From Candidatus Scalindua sp. (GTDB taxonomy: Bacteria > Planctomycetota > Brocadiia > Brocadiales > Scalinduaceae), in NCBI GenBank assembly GCA_018670825.1, contig JABHIW010000098.1:1-64000 (forward strand): a stretch of DNA of 64,000 bases. Reading direction: 5' to 3'. This document shows positions 44,071 to 54,465 of the stretch, piece after piece. Every line of letters begins with the position of its first letter. Positions within the stretch are counted from its first letter, which is position 1. A program made the position numbers and the translations under genes. The notes under the pieces were generated by a model. The model did no database searches and was not told where the DNA came from. It worked only from the letters and a program-made list of their open reading frames with translations.

Positions 44071-44976
44071 ATGGCTTATGCTCAAGACGGAAATACAATT
44101 CGTGATAGCCTGAAATGGGCGATTACAATATTAAAAAAATCTGAAATTGAATTTCCTGAAATAGATGCCGATACTCTATTAATCTATGTCTTATCATGTG
44201 ACAGAACCAGGCTCTATACAAATCAGGATAATATAATTGACGAAGCTGATATCTGTAAGTATAAAAAATTAATATATAAGAGGGCAAGTCATGTTCCCCT
44301 GCAATATATTACGGGTTGTGTAGAGTTTATGTCACTTGACTTCACCGTAGACGAACGAGTCTTAATACCCAGACCTGAAACAGAAATACTTGTAGAAACG
44401 ATTCTGGACAAAGCACAGGGTAATATACTTCCAGATAAATGCGTAATTATAATGGAAATAGGAACCGGATCAGGTAACATTGCAGTATCCTTGGCTAAAA
44501 ACCTGAGTAATGCAGAGATCTATACAAACGACATCTCACAGGAAGCACTCCTCGTAGCTGAGACAAATGTACAAAGACATGATATTGCTGACAAGGTCCA
44601 CCTCTTACACGGAAATTTCTTTGGTGTATTCAATAACTCTGTGGAGAAAGAACATGTAGACTTTATTGTCTCAAATCCACCTTACGTAAGCGAATCAGAA
44701 TGGAATGAATTAGAACCCGAAGTAAGAGAGCATGAACCACGGCAAGCACTGGTTGGTGGTGAGGATGGATTGCATTTTTATAGAAGAATAATCAATGATG
44801 CTGCTCACTGGTTAAGACCTGGCGGGTTTCTTGTTATTGAAATTGGAGAGACTCAGGCAAATGCTGTTTCCAAACTCATTGAGGACGAAGAGCATTACGA
44901 AAGAACTGAAAGAATCAAAGACCTGCAGGGAAAAGAACGCATAATTTCTGCAAGGAGAAGAAGTGAAAATAAATAA
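44071..44976 (+). CDS. prmC: Release factor glutamine methyltransferase
   Basis: The 301-residue protein has the PrmC N-terminal helical domain (LKWAITILKKSEIEFPEIDADTLL), HVPLQYITGCVEFMSLDF, the SAM motif IMEIGTGSGNIAVSLA and the hallmark VSNPPYVSESEW (NPPY). It methylates the Gln of the GGQ motif in RF1 and RF2. The position after prfA is the classic one. It is convergent with the giant gene, with a decayed domain between. Confidence 0.95.
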   Translation: MAYAQDGNTIRDSLKWAITILKKSEIEFPEIDADTLLIYVLSCDRTRLYTNQDNIIDEADICKYKKLIYKRASHVPLQYITGCVEFMSLDFTVDERVLIPRPETEILVETILDKAQGNILPDKCVIIMEIGTGSGNIAVSLAKNLSNAEIYTNDISQEALLVAETNVQRHDIADKVHLLHGNFFGVFNNSVEKEHVDFIVSNPPYVSESEWNELEPEVREHEPRQALVGGEDGLHFYRRIINDAAHWLRPGGFLVIEIGETQANAVSKLIEDEEHYERTERIKDLQGKERIISARRRSENK

Positions 44977-45088
44977 TGACACCTCTTCCTATAAGCAACG
45001 TTTTATCTAATGACGAAAAGAAATAAGTACATCCATGCAATTATCCACTGGCGCTTTATCTAATTTTTGTTGTAACCCATATACTCCT

Positions 45089-45520
45089 TTACCTTACCTC
45101 AACCCGACGCAAGACCGAATAGTCCGTGCCGTTACCATATTCGGCGCGGATTTTAAGCTCAGTTATGTTCGACATAATATCTTCCATAGACTGAGCCCCA
45201 CCGGAAAGCACCCAATTCTGGCCGCTAAGGGGAATATAATAGCGCAGCCATATTTACCTGTATGATTAGGTTTAATATCCATGCGGGCTGATTTTGAGCC
45301 ACTGCTAATCACTACGTCCCCATATGCAGCGTAAGAATACGGATCATAAAGCTACCACCCCAACTTCTCTTTTCAAACGTTAGAGTCTGCTGACCTCTCA
45401 ATTTGCCTAGAAAAGATTGCGGTACAATATAATAACTGGTCTTGCCTCACCTGCCGGGCTGGCACTGATCTCGTTCGGGCGAGTATTATACTTGCCATAA
45501 TCCACCTTCCACCCATTCAT
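45089..45520 (-). pseudogene. Decayed laminin-IV-like (LamB) domain
   Basis: Reading the minus strand with several frame changes gives a continuous laminin-IV-like domain. It runs MNGWKVDYGKYNT, then YYIVPQSFLGKLRGQQTLTF, WGGS, DPYSYAAYGDVVISSGSKSA, RYYIPLSGQNWVLSGGA and SNITELKIRAEYGNGTDYS, with a final TAA at 45091-45089. Breaks lie near 45450 (where a GC-rich repeat interrupts), 45350 and 45240. The order matches the domain's typical pattern of FLG, LTF, W.LSGG and L..L.IRAEY. The last codons of the 2,896-residue gene overlap the first part in another frame, so this may be its lost C-terminal domain. Confidence 0.75.
45445..45483. repeat. GC-rich dispersed repeat inside the decayed domain
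   Basis: The segment CTCACCTGCCGGGCTGGCAC followed by TGATCTCGTTCGGGCGAG is far richer in GC than its surroundings and is partly self-complementary. A related piece, GCCTGCCAGACATCTCGTTC followed by AGGCGGGCAG, lies at about 60434-60464. Both share ATCTCGTTC.GGCG. It breaks the laminin-like frame. Confidence 0.55.
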
Positions 45521-48500
45521 GCCTGCGTTTGCCTCTGGCGGAGGCAATTGGCTTGGGGCCAGGCAGTTTGTCTGCAAGGATGATTTGTACACCATAGGAT
45601 AGTTTATTGCGAACAATGGAGAGATACATTGTTTCTCCCGGTTTTTTCTGGCTCATAATCTCGGCAAATTGCTCTGCGGTTAAGATTCTCTCTCCATTCA
45701 ATGTGGTAACAATATCCCCCAATTGGATACCGGCACGATCTGCTGGTTTTCCGGGTACAACACTTGTGATCAAAACGCCTTCTTCAAGAGATGCTCCGTG
45801 TTTTTTTGCATAAGCTCTTTTAACGGTAAGTCCAGCAGTCCCAAATATTCCAGATCCTCCGGAAGGTTGATTTAAAACCGGGCCTATCTGTCCACTCATC
45901 TCTAACCTTTGAAGTTCAAAGCTAGCACGTGCTTTCCAAACTTGGTCCGGCTCATATTTAATGTAGTGCTGATAATTCATTGTTGCTTGATTAATCCAAC
46001 CTACCTTACCATAACATCGCGCAAGCCAATAATACGGTTTAGGATCAAAAGGTAATAAATGACTTGCTGCTAAAAAGTCAATGATTGCCCGCGAAAAATG
46101 TCCTATCTGATAATAATCAATTCCTTGATCAAAACGTTCCAGCCCTACATTTTGATCTTCATTTCTGACCTTGTCGTAAGCCGCTTGAATCATTTTCACA
46201 TCCATTCCTTTTCCCTCAATAATGCTTGCTTGATAAGACTCCGCTAATGCATTTCCAGGATTATTCTTTAACTCAAGATTGATCCAGGTTTGTGCATTTT
46301 CCCAGTCTTGTTTCCCAAGAAACGCATTGACAAGTTGGTTCCTGACTTGGGTCCTTTCTGTTTCATCAGTTGCAATACCCATAGCACTTGTCGCTGTTGC
46401 TACGGCTTGATCAAAATTTCCGTTGTATTCCAGGATTTTTGCAAGTTGTACTGCGGCTGTAACATCCCTGGGATTTCCTTGAAGTTGTTTTTGATAAAGA
46501 TTAAAAGCATCTTGATAGCGGCTAGAGAGCATCGCTTGATCTGCGTCATTCCTACTCAACGCTTGATTCGGTTGAGCTGTAGTAAGATCTTGAGAGGTTA
46601 TCTGCATCATTCCTCTTGATTGAGAGACAGGAGCTTTTCTTGCTGAAGCCGCAGGACCTGTTTGCATTACTTCTACATCATCAAATATAACACCCTCATT
46701 TCCCCACGAGTAAAGACCAACACTTCCCGTGTTCAATCCGTTTCCAGCCACTGCTCCGTCAAAAACATTAGCACCGTCCAGGAACACTTCAATCGAATCA
46801 CCAATTATAATTACCTTTATAACCATATCTACACTACGAGGATATTTCCCCTTGACTGTAGCTAGTGATGTCTCTACACCTCCAGCCACCCTCACCAATG
46901 AACGGAAATTGCGCTCATAGTCTATTTCCAGTTTGTAAAAATCCAGAGGGCTCTGATACCTGAACAATACTCCTATCCCATCGTTATCATTTGAATTTAC
47001 CGTAACGCTAAATGTATAGTCTGTCCACATTTGAGCTGTGTGGTCTCCCCAGTACACATACGTTCCTTTTCTTTTTGATATGGCACTTGAACTCGGCCCA
47101 TGGATGTTTGAAAGCTGGACTAATCGTTCTGACTTCACCTCCCATCTGGAAGAACTACCAGCCACTTCATCTACCGTTTCCCAACCTTTAAAATCTCCAC
47201 CACTGAAGTCATCCTGGAAATTATCAGCTTTCAACGTATTATCTTTTCTCTCTTCCATCTGTTCAGTATTCTTTTTTTTCTGAGAGGTCAACAAGGACTC
47301 CAGATATTCCTTCGATAATTTTTCAGCTTCCTCTATTTGGTCCAAAGACATTTTTCTAGCAAGATCTGATTTATTCTTAGCCGCACGCTTGTGTCCATTT
47401 GCCTCTGCCAGGCTGTACCACATGTAAGCTTTAACATAACTCTTCTTAACACCTTTTCCCGCATGGTATAGCAGACCAAGGGCAAATTGAGCTTTTGGGT
47501 CACCTTTTTGTGCTACAGGCGTTAACTGTTCAAGGGCTGTCTTGAAATCACCATTCACGTACGCCTCAAACCCTGCATCATAATCTCCTTCAACCGGTTG
47601 CTGTGATTGTTCGGTTACATGATCGTCGATCGTTGGAATTGTTTTCCCTGTCTGTTCATCTATAGCAGTGTGAGAGAGGTCAGCTTCAATGCTTTTATTA
47701 TTCACCAAGCCAATAGTTTCCTTTTCTGAATCAGATTTAGCATCAGTATTTGTGGTGGCGGGGAATACGTCACTCGTTACTTGAGAGCGTTCACTGCCTG
47801 CAGAGCTTACTTCATTTTCGGCGCTTACCGAATCGCTAACAGAGCTACCCTGGCGTTCACTTAGATCACTTTCAGTTATTCCTCTGTCCGTTAATGATTG
47901 TTCGTCAGACATAAGAGGTTTTGAGACATTACTTCGAGTGCTTTCACTATCAACAAAATCTTTTGCAGACGGGTTATTACTCCTCTGCCCGCTCTGCTGC
48001 ATTAAATCCTGGCTTTGAAAAACTCCTACCTTTTGCTTGCCCCTTTCAGACTTCTGGATAGTTACATTTAACTCCAGCTCCCCTCCTCCTTTCTTTAACA
48101 GGGATGTAGGACTTGATAGATGATTAGAAAAGAAGGTTAAAACACCATCAATTGGGAATTCATATGACCATTCACTTCCTGCCCCCATGACTGTCCTTGT
48201 CCATGTATTGGGCATTTCGACGTAAAGTGGTGATAAATCCGTTTGCTGATCTTTAGGAACGGTAGGAACAAAATATGCCATAAGAGAACCAGCCTTTTTA
48301 GACTTATGCTTCAGCATCCTTTTATGCCTCACCAATCCCACAGTTGCGTCTGACACCTTATTTGATGAATTTTCTCCTTTAACCTTATCAAGAATAACTG
48401 AGTCAGGTATTCCATCAGCTCCGTATGCACTTACTCCTTCGACACGAACAGGGTCCCAGTCTCCTTTAGCTGAAACGGTTAGAACATCACCCTGCTGCCC

Positions 48501-51500
48501 ATAGTATGAGGCTTTCTTAAATGCAGGAAGTTTCACCGGTTTAGGTTCAAAATAAACCTCAAATGGTTCCGACCATGTACTGCCGAGCTTGCCAGGCCTG
48601 ATATAGCTAAGCCTGGTCCTGAAATAAGCTCGGTCCCCGGGGTTAATTTTATTTGAAACAAATGATGTGTTCTCTTCGCTGTAAGGCACATTGTGGTACA
48701 GATCCTTCCATGGACCTTCAGGAAATGAAGAACCATAAACTTTAAGCTCAAACCCCTTCTCAGGTTTGTTGCCTGTAACCGGCAACGTTAATTTCCATAA
48801 ATTTACTTCATCAGAACTGGATGTTGTCTGTTCCCACTGAGGCTCATCAAAAGACGGCGCATTACCTGGACTTGACTCATTTAAATATTCATAAGAGACA
48901 AACAAGGATGCCAAATACTCTTTGTTGCTTCGTTTTAGTTTATTAAAGTGTAATTGTACATGACCTGTTTCCGGAGCAGTAAATACAGCTTCATTACCTA
49001 TTAGAAAGTACTCCTCCTTCAGATTCTTTTTTTCATCAGATGGCATATCAATCGCGTAACGCTTAAATCCGCCAATTAAGGCACCTAACTTAGCTGAAGG
49101 CAGCAGAGAATTTTCTTTCTGATAGTCAAACCATATTTTTTCATAATCGTCCAGTCTTGTCTTCAATTTTTCTTTAAGTTTTTCATACCTCTCGCCTACA
49201 CGGTCAGCCGGCTCATCATATGCATCCCAAAATCCTGAGATTTTCTCTTTACGTTCATCATCGATATATCGTTTATATGATGATTCATCAATGCCTTCAG
49301 TCCCATGAGGGACAAAGTACTCTTTGAAACCAATCATTGGTAAAAATTCTGCCCTGTCAACTACAAACCTGACACTTTGACCCTGCACTAACGGGATATC
49401 TAAAAAACCGGTTTTGTTCCAATCATCAATAATATTCTTTGTCGTATTCATGGTTACTTTAATATTAGCCCAATCTGAAGCAACAGAACCGCCTCTTGTA
49501 GGAACAATCCATCTGGCTCGTATCTCACCGGTCATACCTGGCAATAGTTCATTTAATTTGTTTGAGGTGAGATAATGTGTATACCCTGGTACATACTTCT
49601 TATGGGACTTTAAGTAGTCTTCGTCCGGAGCAAAATTATCAACATATTTAAATTGCCCGTCAGGACCAGCCAATAACATCTGAAGTTTAACCTTATCTAA
49701 TGGAACTTTGTCTAAAGGAGGCCTGAGTTCAGGCTGTTTCCAGGATATGCCATAATTATATATAGCAACATACTGATCTTCTTCCCATCTGGCGTATGCA
49801 CTTTCATCACTTCTATCAGGAGGCGGTTCCTCTCTCTTGCCGGGAAGGTAATCGAAACCCTCCTTTAACTTAGGAGGAGGAATAGTTAGATCAACAGTAA
49901 TTGAAGAAGCTTGACTAATATCCGGTTCCTCAACCTGAATACCATATTCATTACTCTTTTTAGGAAGAGCAATGTAATACCACTCGTTTTTTCCTCCAAT
50001 GGCGGCAGGAAAGTTATCCACCATCGCACTTTGGTCCTTTTCTTTGTCAACAGGATGTATATCAGATCGCAAAACTGTAAATGGGCCTTCTGCCGTGGGG
50101 CTCCTGCGAAGTTCATAATATTTCGCTTTTGGATTGGTCTTAGGAGTTATTGCAACACCTTTTACGTACCCATCATCTGAAACTTTCAAATCCAGAGCTG
50201 GAGGCTCAGGTTCAAGTATCTCCTCAGTGGAGCCTATTTCACCGCGCCAGGAATAAGGCATTTCCTTTCCATTTCTATCTTTCCAATGAACAACTATTAT
50301 ATTGTTAGCGTCAAGAACTGTTAGCTCCACTATAAGCTTACCTTTTTCAACAAATGATTTTTGCTTATATCTGTAAGGGCCGGGATGTTTGATTTCTCCG
50401 GGCAACGCATACTCATCATCATCATTCGCCACAACTGAAATTAATAGTTCCACAACTTCGCTCGACTCTTCTTCACCAGGTTTTTTCTGCATCACAACGC
50501 GCGGCCTAACATGTACACGGGGAGCAGGTTTTCTCGCCATATTCTTGTGCATATTGTGGATTAGAGCGACTGACAGCAGGGTTTTAGCTTCATCTGGATC
50601 TTCTGCGGTCCTAGCGTCATATAGCGCGAAAGTCCTGCCATGTACTTCAGCCGCTCGTCGTTCTTTCAGAGCTTTCCAAGCTTGGCTCTTAATCTGATTT
50701 TCTTTTGAATATTGGGCACCGCGCAAAATATCGTAACTGCGAAGCATGTCCTCTGCCATTCTCAACGCCAATTGCTGCCGCATTCCATAGTCAAACTTAT
50801 GTTCAAGAATCACGTTTTCATCAAGTTGGCTATAATCTCCTGTGGCGGTAATCCAGTCCAGCACCACTTTTATGCAAAAAGCAGCAATATGTTCAAACAC
50901 TTTTTCCGGTTCATCTATTTCCAGCCAAGGAGCTGCCATCAAGTGACTGCCATCATGTACCGTATAAAGGTTGCCCTCTTCATCCGGTACTTCTGTGCGC
51001 AGAAAAGCTATAAGCCTCTTTTCGTAATGATAAAACATGCCGGTGCGCTGAGACTCAAAACGTGACCTGTGATCTGTTGCCGCTTTATCTTTTAATTCCT
51101 GCCATTTTTCTCCCCCGCCTAGCAGCCTCTTCTTTACAAGATATTCATAGTCATCATTTAAAGTTGAGCTTATAAAATCCATATCAAAGGCCTTCTCTTT
51201 TGAAAACTCAGGTACTTCATACATTGGCACAGCATCACCTTTTTGATTTTTTACTTCATGGTAAAGCACGTTAGTTTCGACTCTGTAGAGTATATTTTCC
51301 CTTTGCGAGAGTTCATCTTCTTTCCATCCGGGACGCTGCATAATCCAGTCTATCCACCCTTGTTCTGTTTGGGCTATGTAACCCATATAAGTTTTCGAAG
51401 TAAGATCGTTTTTGAGAGGCTGTAAATAATAGTTGCCAAGAATAGATATTCCGGTAGTGGTCATTGAAATTGCGATATAAGCCTGGCCAAGCACAGGAAC

Positions 51501-54176
51501 ATAGATGGCACCACCTAACATTACAACTCCCTGAGGATTGTGATTGACGAGCATATCATAAATAGCTGCTCCCTGCGCCACATAAGGAAGATTCATAAAC
51601 ATCTCCCTTGCCGCCACCCATGCAGCTTCCTCAGGGCCTTGATTCTGATAAGCGTAAATTACCTGCAATGCGGAATCATAGTTGCCCGCAGAAGACATCA
51701 TGTTTGTTACAAGTTTTTTACCACTGAATTTTTGTTTACCCCATTCAATTTCTATAGTGGGCAACTTGTTTTCAGCCATAATTGGCCAGTACACATTAAT
51801 CCCTTTAACCCCTAATCCGACATTGCCACCTATTTCCACAAGCGCAGAAGCTGCTCTCTCACTTCCGGCGAGTAACATTCTTCTGGCCACAACCTGAGGT
51901 TTGTAATGGCCACTTTCAAAGTTTGCGACAGCCCTGCGATAGGTATCTTCAGAAATTGGAAGTTTCTTTAGTGTTTCCAGCAGATGATCATAGTAAGCAA
52001 AATCTCGCAAACGATCAGATTTTAACACAGAATCAGGCTCCACTGACAAACGTGTAATAGCGGCGTCGCGCGCTATCCGCTCCAATTGTCTGACAAGGAT
52101 ATCGCTACCAGAAGCCTTTAACTGATTCATCAGCTTTAAAGAGAGATCCCCTTCACGAGCAGCCCTTTCAAGTAGTTGGGCCTTCTTCTTTGGATCTTTT
52201 TCTATCATTGCCCTTGCAAAAGCAAAAGAGGGTCTTTTTCCAGATTCGGAAAAACCCATCAGGTCACTAATACCATGAAACAGCGATTTCTCAATCGCCG
52301 CCTGCTGTTTATCTCTGGGAGCTACCGGATGATTCAACTTCTGCAGCTTTTTGATCTCTTTTTCCGTAATCCCGGCGTCCCAGCTATAAGCAGATTCTTT
52401 GACAGCGCGGCTCATATTATCTATCATTAATTTCCTGGCTCGTTGTTCCCACGATTTCTTCGCAGCTTCTAACCTGGCTTTTTGTAAAATCTCAGGAGAA
52501 TACCCGGATAATTTTTCAACATCAGTAAGTGGAGGCATAAACTCCTTATACAAGAGAGCTTCCATTTGTGATGGCGTCATTTTAGATGGATCAATACCTG
52601 GAAGTGTTTTATCCTTATGTAGCAAACGTGCCTTTGCAGCTACATCCATTGTGTTGCGTATTTTTTTAAGTTCAGCATCTGATAAAGGTTTATTATCAGA
52701 ATAAATATTTTTTATAAGGTCATTAAGTGGTTTAGGATCCCCTGTTTCCATAAATTTTTTGTATAGAGGTTCGTACTCCTGTGGTCTTAATTTCTCATCA
52801 CCTTTAAGTTTGCGAAGCAAACTTGCTCCCTCGGCAAAACTACGTAATAGATATTTTGTCCGATTTCCCGGATGATGATCAAACATCAACCAGTTATCCC
52901 AGGAACCGTCAAAGGCAAATCTTTTTACCATCTCCGGCTCCATTTTTAACACCTTTTCACGGGTATCTGCCAAATGAGAAACTTTAGGTTCACCATCAGG
53001 GTTTTTAGGATCAAATTCAACTTCAGTCCATGGAGAATGTCGCTCAAACTCAGCTTTGAGTTTTTCAAGAGAAGCCTCAGGATTTTTGGGATCGAACTCT
53101 ACATGAGCAAACTCTTTTTGTTTACTATAATGCTCAATAAAATCTTGAATATTTTTTGCCCTTTTGCTTTCCCCATCAGGTTGATTATTGACCTTATCAA
53201 GTTCGGCAATCAGACGATCCATATGCAAAGAGCGCAGGGAATGTTCTTTCAGGGTTTCGTATCCACGACCTTCTGCCTGACTTTTAAGTTGCCCTTCAGA
53301 ACGATACGCTTCCGGGTTGGCACGCTTCTCACCCACAACGCGGTCCACTTCAACCTCGAAAGCACCCATAGTATTTTTAGACCTCCAATCAGGGAAGAAA
53401 TCAGCACCATTCATACTTTCAATTCCCAAACGCGCAGGCGTTACATCATATAAACCTTTAAATTCAGCGTTAAATTTTTCTATAACCTTATTAATAAGTT
53501 GTGACTCCGATTTAAGCCCAAGTTTCTTAAGTGCCTCTTCAACCTTGTCAGAAGGCATCAGGAAAATAGTTTGGTCTACATCACTGGCTATACCGCTATT
53601 TTTATTTCCTGAATCCAGCATACCGATAGAAATGCCCAAAGTACGATCAGGGTCAAATGATTTGATCGTCTTTGCCATTGCGTCATTGATCATTTGCCTG
53701 CGAGCACGACCCAAGAGATCAGAATTATGCGCATCTAACGGAGGTTTTTTTGACTTTTTAGCAAGTTTCTCTACCTCTTCCCAGGGATGATCAGCAAAAA
53801 TACGCTTAGCGGCATCAATGGTTTTGGAGTCTCGGGCTAATTTGGATAATTTTACCGTATCAGCACCTTTTAAGTCTAACTTTCCCGTTTCTCTTGTTAG
53901 AATATCTCGTAATTTATCCAGCCCCTTATCAGCGACTTCATTCTTATTACCTTGTCCGTCTTTTTCAACTATATCAGTAATATGACGAAGATCGGCAACA
54001 CCCTTATCTGAATATATTTTCTTTAACAGGCGGCCTGGAATTTTTATCCTGTGATCGTCCTCATCATCTTCTGCATTGCTCTGTGCTGCGTAAAGATTAT
54101 GATTAGTATCGGTAAAAATGGGAATGACAAGAGCGATAAGAATAAGTAAGAATGAGATATGAAATATTTTTGTCAT
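45486..54176 (-). CDS. Giant exported multidomain protein (Fn3-like, Sel1, concanavalin-like, TPR, PDZ)
   Basis: This 2,896-residue protein has a signal peptide (about 1-31, ending LYAAQ). A long charged helical N-terminal third contains a nucleotidyltransferase-like string SGIASDVDQTIF near 195 and a repeated EFDPKNP. A hydrophobic segment lies at about 880-920. Fn3-like regions lie near 1340-1430 and 1780-1880, a Ser/Asn/Asp-rich linker near 2050-2150, and a Sel1 repeat near 2200-2260 (ALGLLYHAGKGVKKSYVKAYMWYSLAE). A concanavalin-like DDFSGGDFKGW...FDDVEVM domain spans 2320-2505, TPRs 2550-2740, and a PDZ domain 2785-2870 (GVLITSVVPGKPADRAGIQLGD). The last residues RHEWVEGGLWQV lie over a decayed domain. 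The function is unknown. It is a single-gene unit, probably a cell-surface or periplasmic scaffold. Confidence 0.85.
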   Translation of the reverse strand: MTKIFHISFLLILIALVIPIFTDTNHNLYAAQSNAEDDEDDHRIKIPGRLLKKIYSDKGVADLRHITDIVEKDGQGNKNEVADKGLDKLRDILTRETGKLDLKGADTVKLSKLARDSKTIDAAKRIFADHPWEEVEKLAKKSKKPPLDAHNSDLLGRARRQMINDAMAKTIKSFDPDRTLGISIGMLDSGNKNSGIASDVDQTIFLMPSDKVEEALKKLGLKSESQLINKVIEKFNAEFKGLYDVTPARLGIESMNGADFFPDWRSKNTMGAFEVEVDRVVGEKRANPEAYRSEGQLKSQAEGRGYETLKEHSLRSLHMDRLIAELDKVNNQPDGESKRAKNIQDFIEHYSKQKEFAHVEFDPKNPEASLEKLKAEFERHSPWTEVEFDPKNPDGEPKVSHLADTREKVLKMEPEMVKRFAFDGSWDNWLMFDHHPGNRTKYLLRSFAEGASLLRKLKGDEKLRPQEYEPLYKKFMETGDPKPLNDLIKNIYSDNKPLSDAELKKIRNTMDVAAKARLLHKDKTLPGIDPSKMTPSQMEALLYKEFMPPLTDVEKLSGYSPEILQKARLEAAKKSWEQRARKLMIDNMSRAVKESAYSWDAGITEKEIKKLQKLNHPVAPRDKQQAAIEKSLFHGISDLMGFSESGKRPSFAFARAMIEKDPKKKAQLLERAAREGDLSLKLMNQLKASGSDILVRQLERIARDAAITRLSVEPDSVLKSDRLRDFAYYDHLLETLKKLPISEDTYRRAVANFESGHYKPQVVARRMLLAGSERAASALVEIGGNVGLGVKGINVYWPIMAENKLPTIEIEWGKQKFSGKKLVTNMMSSAGNYDSALQVIYAYQNQGPEEAAWVAAREMFMNLPYVAQGAAIYDMLVNHNPQGVVMLGGAIYVPVLGQAYIAISMTTTGISILGNYYLQPLKNDLTSKTYMGYIAQTEQGWIDWIMQRPGWKEDELSQRENILYRVETNVLYHEVKNQKGDAVPMYEVPEFSKEKAFDMDFISSTLNDDYEYLVKKRLLGGGEKWQELKDKAATDHRSRFESQRTGMFYHYEKRLIAFLRTEVPDEEGNLYTVHDGSHLMAAPWLEIDEPEKVFEHIAAFCIKVVLDWITATGDYSQLDENVILEHKFDYGMRQQLALRMAEDMLRSYDILRGAQYSKENQIKSQAWKALKERRAAEVHGRTFALYDARTAEDPDEAKTLLSVALIHNMHKNMARKPAPRVHVRPRVVMQKKPGEEESSEVVELLISVVANDDDEYALPGEIKHPGPYRYKQKSFVEKGKLIVELTVLDANNIIVVHWKDRNGKEMPYSWRGEIGSTEEILEPEPPALDLKVSDDGYVKGVAITPKTNPKAKYYELRRSPTAEGPFTVLRSDIHPVDKEKDQSAMVDNFPAAIGGKNEWYYIALPKKSNEYGIQVEEPDISQASSITVDLTIPPPKLKEGFDYLPGKREEPPPDRSDESAYARWEEDQYVAIYNYGISWKQPELRPPLDKVPLDKVKLQMLLAGPDGQFKYVDNFAPDEDYLKSHKKYVPGYTHYLTSNKLNELLPGMTGEIRARWIVPTRGGSVASDWANIKVTMNTTKNIIDDWNKTGFLDIPLVQGQSVRFVVDRAEFLPMIGFKEYFVPHGTEGIDESSYKRYIDDERKEKISGFWDAYDEPADRVGERYEKLKEKLKTRLDDYEKIWFDYQKENSLLPSAKLGALIGGFKRYAIDMPSDEKKNLKEEYFLIGNEAVFTAPETGHVQLHFNKLKRSNKEYLASLFVSYEYLNESSPGNAPSFDEPQWEQTTSSSDEVNLWKLTLPVTGNKPEKGFELKVYGSSFPEGPWKDLYHNVPYSEENTSFVSNKINPGDRAYFRTRLSYIRPGKLGSTWSEPFEVYFEPKPVKLPAFKKASYYGQQGDVLTVSAKGDWDPVRVEGVSAYGADGIPDSVILDKVKGENSSNKVSDATVGLVRHKRMLKHKSKKAGSLMAYFVPTVPKDQQTDLSPLYVEMPNTWTRTVMGAGSEWSYEFPIDGVLTFFSNHLSSPTSLLKKGGGELELNVTIQKSERGKQKVGVFQSQDLMQQSGQRSNNPSAKDFVDSESTRSNVSKPLMSDEQSLTDRGITESDLSERQGSSVSDSVSAENEVSSAGSERSQVTSDVFPATTNTDAKSDSEKETIGLVNNKSIEADLSHTAIDEQTGKTIPTIDDHVTEQSQQPVEGDYDAGFEAYVNGDFKTALEQLTPVAQKGDPKAQFALGLLYHAGKGVKKSYVKAYMWYSLAEANGHKRAAKNKSDLARKMSLDQIEEAEKLSKEYLESLLTSQKKKNTEQMEERKDNTLKADNFQDDFSGGDFKGWETVDEVAGSSSRWEVKSERLVQLSNIHGPSSSAISKRKGTYVYWGDHTAQMWTDYTFSVTVNSNDNDGIGVLFRYQSPLDFYKLEIDYERNFRSLVRVAGGVETSLATVKGKYPRSVDMVIKVIIIGDSIEVFLDGANVFDGAVAGNGLNTGSVGLYSWGNEGVIFDDVEVMQTGPAASARKAPVSQSRGMMQITSQDLTTAQPNQALSRNDADQAMLSSRYQDAFNLYQKQLQGNPRDVTAAVQLAKILEYNGNFDQAVATATSAMGIATDETERTQVRNQLVNAFLGKQDWENAQTWINLELKNNPGNALAESYQASIIEGKGMDVKMIQAAYDKVRNEDQNVGLERFDQGIDYYQIGHFSRAIIDFLAASHLLPFDPKPYYWLARCYGKVGWINQATMNYQHYIKYEPDQVWKARASFELQRLEMSGQIGPVLNQPSGGSGIFGTAGLTVKRAYAKKHGASLEEGVLITSVVPGKPADRAGIQLGDIVTTLNGERILTAEQFAEIMSQKKPGETMYLSIVRNKLSYGVQIILADKLPGPKPIASARGKRRHEWVEGGLWQV

Positions 54177-54305
54177 TGTTATGCTTGTATATGAAAGATG
54201 GCTATTGCTAAGGTTTCAAATTAAGAAAGAATGTTGAGAACTTAATAAATTGTTTGAAAATTTATGTAATCGAGACTTCTTCAACCTTCAACTGCTACTT
54301 AAATG

Positions 54306-54342
54306 ATTTTATTTTAATCCTTAATTTTATTTTAATCCTTAC
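54306..54342. repeat. 18-base tandem repeat upstream of the giant gene
   Basis: The unit ATTTTATTTTAATCCTTA occurs twice in a row about 130-165 bases before the start of the giant gene on the minus strand. It lies in the likely promoter region. No other signal is clear in this 289-base gap. Confidence 0.7.
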
Positions 54343-54465
54343 ATATGAAAGAAATTTTATTTTATAGTTGCATAAAAAGCAATAAATATTTGATGGAATA
54401 CAAATCCCTTCAAAAACTTATGGTTATAGATAATATTGTAATGTGTAAGCATGAAACCCATACGT

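Noticed and set aside
45035-45265. Plus-strand frame of 76 residues after prmC
   Set aside because: It is antisense to the decayed laminin-IV-like domain, whose family pattern explains the sequence better.
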